The position numbers and the translations under genes were made by a program. Below the pieces are notes generated by a model, which worked only from the letters and a program-made list of their open reading frames with translations, searched no databases and was not told the DNA's origin. A stretch of DNA of 64,000 nt from Salinimicrobium soli (lineage in GTDB: Bacteria; Bacteroidota; Bacteroidia; Flavobacteriales; Flavobacteriaceae): the NCBI RefSeq assembly GCF_048323655.1, contig NZ_JBLUWW010000006.1:263380-327379 (forward strand). Reading direction: 5' to 3'. Each line of letters starts with the position of its first letter. The stretch's first letter is position 1. Positions 51,899 to 60,550 of the stretch are shown piece after piece.

Positions 51899-53029
51899 AT
51901 GAAATTTGAATTAGCAGTTAAAGATGCCGGTAGCAGTGCCCGCGCCGGAGTTATTACCACAGACCACGGAATTATTGAAACCCCTATTTTCATGCCCGTT
52001 GGTACAGTGGCTTCCGTAAAAGGAATTAGTCAGAAAGAATTAAAAGAGGAAGTTAATCCAGATATAATCCTTGGTAATACGTATCATCTCTATCTAAGGC
52101 CTCAAACTGAAATTCTCAAGAAAGCCGGCGGACTCCATAAATTCATGAACTGGGACCGGAATATCCTTACAGATAGTGGAGGATACCAGGTGTATTCACT
52201 TGCCGAAAGAAGAAAGATCAAAGAAGAAGGCGTACGATTCAAATCTCATATAGACGGCTCTTATCACAATTTCACTCCTGAAAATGTGATGGAGATACAG
52301 CGATTGATCGGTGCCGATATTATCATGGCTTTTGATGAATGTACTCCGTATCCCTGTGATTATAACTACGCTAAAAATTCAATGCACCGCACTCATCGCT
52401 GGTTGGACAGGTGTATCACTCATTTAGATAAAACTCCTCCGGAATATGGATATTCCCAGGCACTTTTTCCAATAGTACAGGGAAGTACTTACAAAGATCT
52501 TAGGGAGCAATCTGCGGAATATATTGCGGCTGCAGGAGCAGAAGGAAATGCTATTGGTGGTCTTTCTGTGGGAGAGCCTGCAGAAGAGATGTATGCAATG
52601 ACCGAAGTGGTGACCAAAATTTTACCCGAAGATAAACCACGTTATCTAATGGGGGTGGGTACTCCAATTAATATTCTGGAGAATATCGCTCTTGGGGTGG
52701 ATATGTTCGACTGTGTGATGCCTACCAGGAATGCACGAAACGGAATGCTCTTTACCTCCCAGGGAACCATCAACATCAAAAACAAGAAGTGGCAGGATGA
52801 TTTTTCTCCTATTGATGAGAATGGAACTACTTACGTTGATACTTTTTATACAAAAGCTTATCTGCGGCACCTGTTCACCGTCAATGAAATGTTAGGGAAA
52901 CAGATCGCAACCATGCACAATCTCGGATTCTATCTGTGGTTGGTTCGTGAGGCCAGAAAACATATCTTAGCAGGGGATTTTGCCACCTGGAAGGACAAAA
53001 TGGTACGGCAAATGGATAAACGCCTGTAA
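51899..53029 (+). CDS. tgt: Queuine tRNA-ribosyltransferase
   Basis: Exchanges guanine 34 for preQ1 in GUN-anticodon tRNAs. 376 residues from ATG 51899; the 14-residue extension to 51857 runs through the promoter and is rejected. TIM-barrel motifs: LGNTYHLYLRPQTEIL, LTDSGGYQVYSL (catalytic Asp), MAFDECTPYP, GNAIGGLSVGEP, and MPTRNARNG with the nucleophilic Asp just before (VDMFDCVMPTRNAR). The expected zinc-binding CxCxxC near 300 is absent: the region reads KKWQDDFSPIDENGTTYVDTFYTKAYLRHLF, with His331-like ligand kept only in part. This loss appears common in some Bacteroidota. Confidence 0.92.
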   Translation: MKFELAVKDAGSSARAGVITTDHGIIETPIFMPVGTVASVKGISQKELKEEVNPDIILGNTYHLYLRPQTEILKKAGGLHKFMNWDRNILTDSGGYQVYSLAERRKIKEEGVRFKSHIDGSYHNFTPENVMEIQRLIGADIIMAFDECTPYPCDYNYAKNSMHRTHRWLDRCITHLDKTPPEYGYSQALFPIVQGSTYKDLREQSAEYIAAAGAEGNAIGGLSVGEPAEEMYAMTEVVTKILPEDKPRYLMGVGTPINILENIALGVDMFDCVMPTRNARNGMLFTSQGTINIKNKKWQDDFSPIDENGTTYVDTFYTKAYLRHLFTVNEMLGKQIATMHNLGFYLWLVREARKHILAGDFATWKDKMVRQMDKRL

Positions 53030-53030
53030 C

Positions 53031-54104
53031 TTGAAAATACTCGACTGGTACATATTAAAGCGCTATCTGGGCACTTTCTTCCTGATGCTTTTGCTGTTTA
53101 TTCCCATTGGGATTACGGTAAACCTGGCAGAAAAGATCGATAAGATCCTGGAGAATGAGGTGCCGTTTATGGAAGTGGTCTATTACTATATAGACTTCAC
53201 CATTTATTTTGCAAACCTGCTTTTCCCTTTGTTCCTGTTCCTTTCGGTGATCTGGTTTACTTCGAAGTTAGCCCAAAATACAGAAATTATCGCTTTTTTG
53301 AGTAGTGGAGTTTCCTTCTGGAGGTTTTTAAGACCCTACATTATTGGAGCGACCCTTGTATGTATGGGTGCGCTGGTATTGGGAATGTATCTTGCGCCGA
53401 GTGCCAGTAAAGGTTTCAACGAATTCAAATACAACTACTTCAAAAAAAGTAATGAGGTGCAGGAGACCAGTGATGTTTACCGGCAGATAAATGACAACGA
53501 GTATATTTATGCTTCCCACTTCCAGCCGCGCACCAGTTCTGCACGAAACTTTACCCTTGAACATTTCGTTGGGAATGAAATGAAATATAAGATAAGTGCT
53601 TCAAGACTTAAATTCAACGAAGATTCCACTTATACCCTTACCAACTACAACAAAAGGATCATAGGAGAGAACGGCGACCAATTGATCACCGAGATCAGTA
53701 AAGATACGGTGCTGCCTTTCGAATTTGATGAGCTCACCCCCGTGTCCTACATGGCTGAAACGCTGAACTACGATGAACTTGCTGCTTTTATTGAGCAGGA
53801 ACAAAGAAGGGGCTCAGGTAATATCAACCGTTATAAGGTTGTGGCTTACAAACGTTGGAGCCTTCCGGTCTCGGCGTATATTCTTACCATCATTGCGGTG
53901 GCGGTGTCTTCCATTAAAAGACGGGGAGGAATGGGAGTGAACCTCGCTCTGGGAATCACCCTTGCCTTTGTCTTTATCTTTATGGACAAGGTCTTTGGAA
54001 CCATAGCCGAACAAAGTACTTTTTCACCTCTTATCGCCGTGTGGTTCCCAAATATCATCTTCGGAATTCTAGCCGTTTACCTGTTGTTCAATGCCAAACG
54101 ATAA
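53031..54104 (+). CDS. LptF/LptG-family LPS export permease
   Basis: 357 residues starting at TTG 53031 (MKILDWYILKRYLGTFFLMLLLFIP), two bases after tgt; reading from an upstream ATG inside tgt is rejected. Two helices near each end of a periplasmic beta-jellyroll (about 115-265) plus ITIRRRGG-like SSIKRRGGMGVNLALGITLAFVFIFMDKVF give the YjgP/YjgQ family pattern. It forms the LPS-extracting permease with its partner and LptB (encoded at 8377). Which of LptF or LptG it represents is uncertain. It overlaps the EamA gene by 14 bases. Confidence 0.88.
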   Translation: MKILDWYILKRYLGTFFLMLLLFIPIGITVNLAEKIDKILENEVPFMEVVYYYIDFTIYFANLLFPLFLFLSVIWFTSKLAQNTEIIAFLSSGVSFWRFLRPYIIGATLVCMGALVLGMYLAPSASKGFNEFKYNYFKKSNEVQETSDVYRQINDNEYIYASHFQPRTSSARNFTLEHFVGNEMKYKISASRLKFNEDSTYTLTNYNKRIIGENGDQLITEISKDTVLPFEFDELTPVSYMAETLNYDELAAFIEQEQRRGSGNINRYKVVAYKRWSLPVSAYILTIIAVAVSSIKRRGGMGVNLALGITLAFVFIFMDKVFGTIAEQSTFSPLIAVWFPNIIFGILAVYLLFNAKR

Positions 54105-55014
54105 ACTGCGCAGTTATCTGCATTTTCACCTGATCGTCTTTATCTGGGGATTTACAGCGGTGTTGGGTGCCCTCATCAGTCTTGATGCGGTGCCGCTGGT
54201 TTGGTACAGAATGCTGATGGCCAGTTTTTTTATCCTTCTCTGGCTCAAGTTCAGGAGAAAGGATATGAACCTGGGAGCCAAAAGGGTATTACCCATGTTG
54301 ATCGCGGGAGTGGTCATCGCTTTGCACTGGATCACTTTTTTTGGCGCTATCAAAGTTTCTAATGTTTCGGTTACACTTGCCTTAATGTCCACGGGCGCCT
54401 TTTTCACTTCCATTATGGAACCCATTTTCTATAAGCGAAAGGTGATCTGGTACGAGATACTATTCGGAATTATTGTAATTGCCGGATTGTACATAATCTT
54501 TAAAGTAGAGACAGAACATCTACTGGGAATCGGATTAGCCCTGTTGTCGGCATTTCTTTCCGCAGTGTTTTCACTTATCAACGGAAAACTTGCTCAAAAA
54601 GAAGACGCTTCAGTTATCTCATTTTACGAACTGCTTACCGGAACAGGTGCGATCACCCTTTATTTGCTGTTCCTTACTTTCTTCGGAATTGCTTCTGAAG
54701 GATTCACTGCAGCTTTCTTTAGCCTTTCAGCTTCAGATCTTGGCTATCTGGTATTATTGGCCTCTGTTTGTACGGCCTATGCTTTTATAGCTTCCGTAGC
54801 AGTCATGCGGCATTTGAGTCCGTATACCATTATGCTCACCATAAATCTGGAGCCTGTTTACGGAATCCTGCTGGCTTTCTGGATCTTCGGAAGTTCAGAA
54901 AAAATGGCCCCGGGATTTTATTATGGTGCGGCAATTATCCTTTCAACCGTGATCCTCAACGGGATTCTGAAAACAAGGAGAAAAATTAAAAGACAAAGGA
55001 AACCTACCTTTTAA
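54091..55014 (+). CDS. EamA-family (DMT superfamily) transporter
   Basis: 307 residues with ten predicted helices in two EamA repeats (about 8-140 and 150-295). LIVFIWGFTAVLGALIS and PLVWYRMLMASFFILLW open repeat one; GLALLSAFLSAVFSLINGKLAQ opens repeat two; TIMLTINLEPVYGILLAFWIFGSSE is the usual ending motif. Metabolite exporter or importer of unknown substrate. Coupled to the LPS permease gene by a 14-base overlap; the tgt-lptF/G-eamA genes form one transcription unit. Confidence 0.88.
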   Translation: MPNDKLRSYLHFHLIVFIWGFTAVLGALISLDAVPLVWYRMLMASFFILLWLKFRRKDMNLGAKRVLPMLIAGVVIALHWITFFGAIKVSNVSVTLALMSTGAFFTSIMEPIFYKRKVIWYEILFGIIVIAGLYIIFKVETEHLLGIGLALLSAFLSAVFSLINGKLAQKEDASVISFYELLTGTGAITLYLLFLTFFGIASEGFTAAFFSLSASDLGYLVLLASVCTAYAFIASVAVMRHLSPYTIMLTINLEPVYGILLAFWIFGSSEKMAPGFYYGAAIILSTVILNGILKTRRKIKRQRKPTF

Positions 55015-55021
55015 AGTTTGT

Positions 55022-55029
55022 TATATTTG
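55022..55029 (+). promoter_or_regulatory. Promoter -7 box of accA
   Basis: TATATTTG, 33 bases before ATG 55062. Confidence 0.65.
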
Positions 55030-55061
55030 TAAGCTAATTTTAAACAAACCCATAACTCATT

Positions 55062-56015
55062 ATGGAATATTTAGATTTTGAATTACCTATAAAGGAGTTG
55101 GAAGAGCAGTACCAAAAGGCCTGTGCGATTGGAGAAGAAAGTGAAGTAGATGTAACGGCTACCTGCCGGCAGATCGAAAAAAGGCTGAATGAGACTAAAA
55201 AAGAAATTTACAAGAACCTTACCGCCTGGCAAAGGGTGCAACTTTCCAGACATCCTAACCGACCATATACTTTAGATTATATCAAAGCTATTTGTGGAGA
55301 TACCTTTCTTGAACTTCACGGAGATCGCAATGTGAAAGACGACAAGGCGATGATCGGCGGATTGGGAAAGATCGGAGACCAGAGTTATATGTTTGTGGGG
55401 CAGCAGAAGGGATACAACACAAAGACACGCCAGTACCGCAACTTCGGAATGGCGAATCCTGAGGGATACCGCAAGGCCCTGCGTCTTATAAAATCTGCTG
55501 AAAAATTCGGAATTCCCGTAGTGACTTTCGTGGATACTCCGGGAGCTTATCCCGGTCTGGAAGCTGAAGAGCGCGGACAGGGAGAAGCAATTGCAAGAAA
55601 TATTCTTGAAATGACACGGCTAAAAGTGCCGATCATTGTAGTGATTATTGGAGAAGGAGCCAGTGGAGGAGCACTGGGAATTGGAGTGGGAGATAAAGTA
55701 CTGATGCTGGAGAACACCTGGTATTCTGTGATCTCTCCGGAATCCTGTTCTTCAATTTTGTGGAGAAGCTGGGAATACAAAGAAAAAGCGGCCGAGGCTT
55801 TGAAGCTTACCGCTAAAGACATGAAAAAGCAGCGACTTATCGATGAGATCGTAAAAGAACCTTTGGGAGGAGCGCACAGTGACAGAGAGAAAACTTTTGA
55901 GACGGTTCAAAATGCCATTTCTGAAGCCTATGATGAATTTAAAAACTTATCACCAGAAGAGCTTGTGAAAAACAGAATGGAGAAATACTCAAATATGGGA
56001 GTATTTAAAGGATAA
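55062..56015 (+). CDS. accA: Acetyl-CoA carboxylase carboxyltransferase subunit alpha
   Basis: Part of the carboxyltransferase that makes malonyl-CoA for fatty-acid synthesis. 317 residues: N-terminal ELPIKELEEQ, RHPNRPYTLDYIKAIC, ELHGDRNVKDDKAMIGGLG, QQKGYNTKTRQYRNFGMANPEGYRKALRL and PVVTFVDTPGAYPGLEAEERGQGEAIARN, GEGASGGALGIGVGD. Accurate match along the full length. Monocistronic; accD is elsewhere. Confidence 0.96.
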   Translation: MEYLDFELPIKELEEQYQKACAIGEESEVDVTATCRQIEKRLNETKKEIYKNLTAWQRVQLSRHPNRPYTLDYIKAICGDTFLELHGDRNVKDDKAMIGGLGKIGDQSYMFVGQQKGYNTKTRQYRNFGMANPEGYRKALRLIKSAEKFGIPVVTFVDTPGAYPGLEAEERGQGEAIARNILEMTRLKVPIIVVIIGEGASGGALGIGVGDKVLMLENTWYSVISPESCSSILWRSWEYKEKAAEALKLTAKDMKKQRLIDEIVKEPLGGAHSDREKTFETVQNAISEAYDEFKNLSPEELVKNRMEKYSNMGVFKG

Positions 56016-56040
56016 GTGCCCTGATATAACCAAAAAACGA

Positions 56041-56070
56041 ATCCGGAGTACCGCACTTCGGATTTTTTTG
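56041..56070 (+). terminator. Intrinsic terminator of accA
   Basis: Arms ATCCG-AGT / ACT-CGGAT with one mismatch, followed by seven T. Confidence 0.75.
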
Positions 56071-56182
56071 GCCTTATCAACAAAATAATAAAGTTTTCAA
56101 CAGTTAAAATGTTCATAACCTGTGAACTAAGTCAAGGCTTTCGCAGGTTATTTCTAAAGTCAATTTTTCTACTTTCGTTCCT

Positions 56183-57733
56183 ATGGAAAAAGCCAGCTCC
56201 CCCAAAAATTACAATTACAGTTCCAATAATGTTGTCAGCCTTGAAAAAGGAAAAATTCCGCCACAAGCAGTTGATTTAGAAGAAGTTGTGCTTGGCGCAA
56301 TGATGATCGACAAAAAAGGTGTCGATGAGATCATTGATATTCTTCATCCCGAAGTGTTCTATAAATCAGCACATCAATACATTTTCGAAGCCATTTTTAA
56401 GCTCTTTGAAAATTCGGAGCCGGTTGACTTATTAACGGTTTCTAACCAACTGCGTAAGGATCAGAAGCTGGAGCAGGTAGGTGGTGACTTTTACCTGGTG
56501 CAACTCACTCAAAAAGTAGCTTCTTCAGCGCACATTGAATTCCATGCCCGTATCATTCTTCAGAAGTATATTCAGCGAAGCCTGATCAAGATCTCCAGTG
56601 AGATCATTGAAGATGCGTACGATGAGACAACCGATGTTTTTGATCTTTTGGATGCTGCGGAATCTAAATTGTATGAAGTTACCCAGGGGAACATTAAACG
56701 TTCATCTGAGACCGCTCAGGATCTTGTAATGCAGGCTAAGAAGAAGATCGAAGAGATCTCTAATAAATCCGGACTTTCCGGAATTCCTTCCGGTTTTGAA
56801 AGGCTGGATAAACTAACTTCGGGCTGGCAACCCAGTGACCTTATCATTGTAGCGGCACGTCCGGGTATGGGTAAAACGGCTCTGACCTTGTCGATGGCCC
56901 GAAATATTGCTGTTGGACAAAATATTCCGGTGGCGTTCTTCTCTCTGGAAATGTCATCTGTTCAGTTGATCACCCGTTTGATCTCTTCAGAAACCGGACT
57001 CTCTTCAGAAAAACTGAGAACCGGAAATCTGGAGAAACACGAATGGGAACAATTGAACGTCAAAGTAAAAGGTCTCGAAAAAGCACCCCTTTTCATTGAT
57101 GACACCCCATCACTTTCCATTTTTGACCTGCGTGCAAAAGCGCGGCGTCTGTCTTCGCAGCACGGGATCAAATTGATCGTGATCGATTACCTTCAGCTAA
57201 TGACCGCCGGCGGAACTCAAAAAGGGGGAAACAGGGAACAGGAGATATCGACCATCTCCCGAAACCTGAAAGCCCTTGCGAAAGAACTTAACGTCCCGGT
57301 TATTGCACTTTCCCAGCTATCGCGTGCGGTGGAAACCAGGGGAGGTAGTAAGCGACCTTTATTGAGTGACCTTCGGGAATCTGGAGCGATCGAGCAGGAT
57401 GCCGATATCGTGTCCTTTATTTATCGTCCCGAATACTACAAGATTGAGGAGTGGGATGATGAAGAAAGATCTCCGACAGATGGCCAGGCTGAATTTATCG
57501 TTGCGAAGCATAGGAATGGTGGACTCGAGAATATTAGGTTGAAATTCATCGGGCATTTGGGTAAATTTGATAACTTAGATGACTTTGATTCTCCGTCTGA
57601 ATTCTATTCAAAGATGAATGATGACGATAGTTCCGGTGATGGAGGTTTCAGTACCGGCCATTTTCCAAGTGCCGATGAAGCTTTTGGAAGTTCGATGAAT
57701 GATTTTAATGATGACAACGACGTACCCTTCTAA
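56183..57733 (+). CDS. dnaB: Replicative DNA helicase DnaB
   Basis: Hexameric 5'-3' fork helicase, 516 residues. N-terminal domain IPPQAVDLEEVVLGAMMIDKKGV, then RecA-like domain with Walker A AARPGMGKTALTL (about 228-240), Walker B LIVIDYLQLM, LSQLSRAVETR and SDLRESGAIEQDADIV. C-terminal Asp/Ser/Gly-rich tail ending DNDVPF. No intein: the Walker A, QLSR and DLRESG sites are uninterrupted. Promoter-like TACTTTCG at 56170-56177 implies a nearly leaderless mRNA. Confidence 0.95.
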   Translation: MEKASSPKNYNYSSNNVVSLEKGKIPPQAVDLEEVVLGAMMIDKKGVDEIIDILHPEVFYKSAHQYIFEAIFKLFENSEPVDLLTVSNQLRKDQKLEQVGGDFYLVQLTQKVASSAHIEFHARIILQKYIQRSLIKISSEIIEDAYDETTDVFDLLDAAESKLYEVTQGNIKRSSETAQDLVMQAKKKIEEISNKSGLSGIPSGFERLDKLTSGWQPSDLIIVAARPGMGKTALTLSMARNIAVGQNIPVAFFSLEMSSVQLITRLISSETGLSSEKLRTGNLEKHEWEQLNVKVKGLEKAPLFIDDTPSLSIFDLRAKARRLSSQHGIKLIVIDYLQLMTAGGTQKGGNREQEISTISRNLKALAKELNVPVIALSQLSRAVETRGGSKRPLLSDLRESGAIEQDADIVSFIYRPEYYKIEEWDDEERSPTDGQAEFIVAKHRNGGLENIRLKFIGHLGKFDNLDDFDSPSEFYSKMNDDDSSGDGGFSTGHFPSADEAFGSSMNDFNDDNDVPF

Positions 57734-57789
57734 ATGCGAGAATAAGAACCAGTACAATAATGGTGTAATAGCTTTTATAAATAATTCAG

Positions 57790-57827
57790 AGACCGGAACG
57801 GGAAATTTCTCCGCTTCCGGTTTTTTA
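57790..57827 (+). terminator. Intrinsic terminator of dnaB
   Basis: Arms ACCGGAA..GG / CC..TTCCGGT followed by six T, located before the next gene's start. Confidence 0.75.
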
Positions 57828-59093
57828 TTGCCCTTCAAAAAAGGCATTTTTCTGCTGCTTTTTTTTCTGATCACTTTTTCCGGATTTGCCTCACAGGTGC
57901 TCATCCCTATGGATGCTGAAAGTCAGACCAATCACCTTAAAGCTTATGGAATTACCTACTGGATGCTCAAAAAAGGGGTGAATGTGCAGTGGTTGTTGAA
58001 CTACCGCGGAGGTTCTTTTTTAATGCCAGATTCTGAAGAGCTCCGGAAGGAATGCCGTATCAGAGGTGTCTCTTTTGAAGTGCTGAGCGATCAGAGAACA
58101 GGAGAAATCCTGGAAGAGATCAGTAGTCCGTCCAAGAACATGGAAGCGGTCTTGCTTGAAAAGGCGCCAAAAATAGCAGTTTACAGCCCTCAGGGAAATA
58201 AGCCATGGGATGATGCTGTGACAATGGTGCTCACCTATGCCGAGATACCTTACGAAACAATTTATGATGAAGAGGTGCTCAATGATGCTTTGCTGTTATT
58301 TGACTGGTTGCACCTTCACCATGAAGATTTCACCGGCCAGTATGGTAAATTTTACCGGAATTATCGCACAGCGCCCTGGTATGTAGAAGATAAAAGACAG
58401 GCAGAAGCTTTAGCTAAAAGGTTGGGATACGATAAGGTTTCTGAAGAGAAACTCGCTGTGGCGCTTAAGATCCGTGACTATGTAGTGGGCGGTGGTTTTA
58501 TGTTTGCCATGTGCAGCGCGACCGACAGTTTTGATATTGCTCTTGCTGCTGAAGGGGTTGATATAGCTGAACCTATGTTCGATGGTGATCCCAGCGAACC
58601 CGATTATCAAAACAAGATCGATTACACTACGACCTTTGCCTTCACAGATTTTATTCTGGAGCGGGATCCTATGGTCTATGAATTTTCTTCTATAGATATG
58701 ACCACCAAACGCAGGGTGCCTATGGATGTCGACTATTTCCGACTCATGGAATTTTCGGCTAAGTGGGATCCTATTCCCACCATGCTCACTCAAAATCACA
58801 CTGTGCTGGTGAAAGGTTTCATGGGCCAGACCACCGCTTACGATCCCGATAATATTAAACCTACCGTTCTGGTATTGGGAGAAAATAAGATCAATGGAGA
58901 AGCCCGTTATATTCACGGAATTAAGGGCAACGGATTTTTCACTTTTTACGGAGGTCATGATCCGGAAGATTACCAGCACATGGTGGGAGATCCCAAGACC
59001 GAGCTGGAGCTGCATCCTACCTCGCCCGGCTATCGCCTTATTCTGAATAACGTATTGTTTCCTGCGGCTAAAAAGAAAAAACAGAAGACCTAA
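57828..59093 (+). CDS. Secreted conserved protein of unknown function (often mis-labelled asparagine synthetase B)
   Basis: 421 residues from TTG 57828, which gives the signal peptide MPFKKGIFLLLFFLITFSGFAS; starts further upstream would translate the dnaB terminator. No ATG exists before the signal. The mature protein begins SQVLIPMDAESQTNHLKAYGITYW and contains VQWLLNYRGGSF, WLHLHHEDFTGQYGKFYRNYR, MFAMCSATDSFDIALAAEGVD, and HGIKGNGFFTFYGGHDPEDYQH. I recall homologues in Flavobacteriia labelled asparagine synthetase B, but no glutamine-amidotransferase Cys1 or ATP-pyrophosphatase SGGxDS motif is visible. The His-rich HLHHEDF and GGHDPEDYQH segments may bind metal. Role unknown. Confidence 0.75.
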   Translation: MPFKKGIFLLLFFLITFSGFASQVLIPMDAESQTNHLKAYGITYWMLKKGVNVQWLLNYRGGSFLMPDSEELRKECRIRGVSFEVLSDQRTGEILEEISSPSKNMEAVLLEKAPKIAVYSPQGNKPWDDAVTMVLTYAEIPYETIYDEEVLNDALLLFDWLHLHHEDFTGQYGKFYRNYRTAPWYVEDKRQAEALAKRLGYDKVSEEKLAVALKIRDYVVGGGFMFAMCSATDSFDIALAAEGVDIAEPMFDGDPSEPDYQNKIDYTTTFAFTDFILERDPMVYEFSSIDMTTKRRVPMDVDYFRLMEFSAKWDPIPTMLTQNHTVLVKGFMGQTTAYDPDNIKPTVLVLGENKINGEARYIHGIKGNGFFTFYGGHDPEDYQHMVGDPKTELELHPTSPGYRLILNNVLFPAAKKKKQKT

Positions 59094-59135
59094 CCTATTT
59101 CTAAATTCCAAATTCCAAAGTTCAAATTCCGAAAT
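59094..59135 (+). repeat. Short AAATTCCAAA tandem repeat
   Basis: Near-repeated AAATTCCAAATTCCAAAGTTC, a kind of low-complexity intergenic sequence; a similar AAATTGCAAATTCAAAATTC lies at 59864-59885. Confidence 0.5.
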
Positions 59136-59177
59136 GGAAGCTGAAAAACTGAAGATTTTCAACCTTTTTTAGAGGTG

Positions 59178-59351
59178 GCGGCTTCTGCCTTTGGTCCGGA
59201 AAGGTTGCTTTTTGGATCAGACTGGCCGCTTTGAACTGCCACTGCCTCTTATTCTGAAACCATTGGAATGGTTAAAAGCTATTTTTCCGAAGCTGACCTT
59301 CAGAAGATATTAGGAGAAAACGCGGTCAGATTTTATAACTTAGTGATATGA
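59178..59351 (+). pseudogene. Remnant of an amidohydrolase (TIM-barrel) gene, C-terminal end only
   Basis: Reading frame 59178-59351 gives AASAFGPERLLFGSDWPL, a stop (TGA 59232), then TATASYSETIGMVKSYFSEADLQKILGENAVRFYNLVI. This is the conserved C-terminus of amidohydrolase-2 proteins (FGxxRxxFGSDWP... and ILGxNAxRFY), such as sugar-lactone hydrolases. The first ~80 percent of the gene is missing and one in-frame stop interrupts the rest, so it is a decayed fragment. It sits directly before the YjbQ gene. Confidence 0.8.
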
Positions 59352-59373
59352 TGTCTATTCAAAAATGTCATTT

Positions 59374-59817
59374 ATGAGTGCTATTATTCAGAAGGAAATT
59401 TCCCTAAGATCACGGTCCAGAGGTTTTCACCTGGTAACAGACGAAATTTTGGAACAGCTGGAGGAACTAAAAGGTTTCAAAAATGGCATTTTACAGGTGT
59501 TTATAAAACATACTTCTGCGAGCCTGACCATCAATGAAAATGCCGATCCTACGGTAAGGCAGGATTTCGAAAGTCACTTTAACCAAATGGTCCCTGAAGA
59601 GCAACCCTATTACAAACACACCTTGGAAGGCCCTGATGATATGCCTGCACATATAAAAGCTTCTTTGCTTGACACTTCTTTGCAGATCCCTATTACAAAT
59701 GGAAGGCTGAACCTTGGAACCTGGCAGGGGATCTATTTGTGTGAACATCGAAACCACGGCGGGAGCAGAAAACTGGTGTTGACGATCGTGGGGGAAAAGA
59801 GAAAAAAAATTCCCTGA
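59374..59817 (+). CDS. YjbQ family protein (UPF0047)
   Basis: 147 residues from ATG 59374 (MSAIIQKEISLRSRSRGFHLVT); an ATG at 59365 lies inside the palindromic motif TCAAAAATGTCATTTATGA and is less likely. Conserved features: FIKHTSASLTINENADPTVRQDFESHF, GPDDMPAHIKASLL, LGTWQGIYLCEHRNHGG with the metal-like His and Glu residues. Some members show thiamine-phosphate-synthase-like activity in vitro, but the physiological role is unsettled. Preceded by the amidohydrolase remnant. Confidence 0.9.
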   Translation: MSAIIQKEISLRSRSRGFHLVTDEILEQLEELKGFKNGILQVFIKHTSASLTINENADPTVRQDFESHFNQMVPEEQPYYKHTLEGPDDMPAHIKASLLDTSLQIPITNGRLNLGTWQGIYLCEHRNHGGSRKLVLTIVGEKRKKIP

Positions 59818-59937
59818 TATTCCGATTCCGAGGCTTCGGGAGAGGAATCTCTTGTTATTCAAAATTGCAAATTCAAAATTCAAAACTTTCGAAAAGGCGA
59901 TTGGAATTTGGTGCTTGAGATTTGGTGCTTCTTTAAA

Positions 59938-59979
59938 AGGATTCTTCACTTCGCTGCGATTCGTTCAGAATGACAAAAG
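59938..59979 (-). repeat. Solitary half-unit of the 89-bp repeat family
   Basis: GGATTCTTCACTTCGCTGCG and TTCGTTCAGAATGACAA match the inverse complement of the second half of the units at 14195-14757. Confidence 0.75.
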
Positions 59980-60052
59980 AAATTATCCGTGCACCTGCCG
60001 GCCGGCCGGCGGGTCAGTGGCTAAAAAAGAGAAAGAAAACTATATAAAAACA

Positions 60053-60084
60053 AAAGATCCCGCTCTTTCGAGCAGGATCTTTCT
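60053..60084 (-). terminator. Terminator of the thrS-infC-rpmI-rplT operon
   Basis: Arms AAAGATCC-GCTC / GAGC-GGATCTTT with one mismatch, TTTC loop, 24 bases beyond the rplT stop. Confidence 0.85.
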
Positions 60085-60107
60085 ATAAGTGAGATAACAG
60101 TTTTTAT

Positions 60108-60452
60108 TTACTTTACTTTGTTGACGATAGCTTCGAACGCCTCTGGGTGGTTCATCGCCAAATCTGCAAGAACCTTACGGTTCAATTCGATTCCACTGGC
60201 TTTTACTTTCCCCATGAACTGAGAATAAGACATTCCGTGCATACGGGCACCAGCGTTGATACGCATGATCCATAGGGAACGGAAATTTCTTTTCTTGGTT
60301 TTACGGTCTCTGTAAGCATATAGCATTGCTTTGTCAACCGCGTTTTTAGCTACTGTCCAAACGTTTTTACGACGTCCAAAGTAACCTTTTGCTTGCTTAA
60401 GAACCTTTTTTCTTCTGGCTCTCTTAGCAACTGAATTTACTGATCTTGGCAT
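60108..60452 (-). CDS. rplT: 50S ribosomal protein L20
   Basis: 114 residues, full-length match: MPRSVNSVAKRARRKKVLKQAKGYFGRRKNVWTVA, KKRNFRSLWIMRINAGAR. Binds 23S rRNA early in assembly; in other bacteria it represses its own operon. Last gene of the conserved infC-rpmI-rplT cluster; 98 bases separate it from rpmI. Confidence 0.97.
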   Translation of the reverse strand: MPRSVNSVAKRARRKKVLKQAKGYFGRRKNVWTVAKNAVDKAMLYAYRDRKTKKRNFRSLWIMRINAGARMHGMSYSQFMGKVKASGIELNRKVLADLAMNHPEAFEAIVNKVK

Positions 60453-60550
60453 ATTTTAAAATTTTTTTGTAGCAGGCGGCCGGTAAACCCGACACTTTTA
60501 TTGAGCCCAACTCCAGGGTTATTAAATTTGGTAAACCATCAAAAGTTCAA

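Larger units (their letters stand above)
59818..60107. other. Non-coding region with mixed repeats between YjbQ and rplT
   Basis: No gene seen. It contains a GAGAGGAATCTC palindrome, AAATTC-type repeats, a lone inverse half-unit of the 89-bp repeat (59938-59979), a GC palindrome-like CCTGCCGGCCGGCCGGCGGG (59994-60013) and the rplT terminator. Confidence 0.7.

Noticed and set aside
56183..57733. Intein in dnaB
   Set aside because: The usual insertion sites (Walker A, QLSR, DLRESG) are continuous and the protein has normal length.
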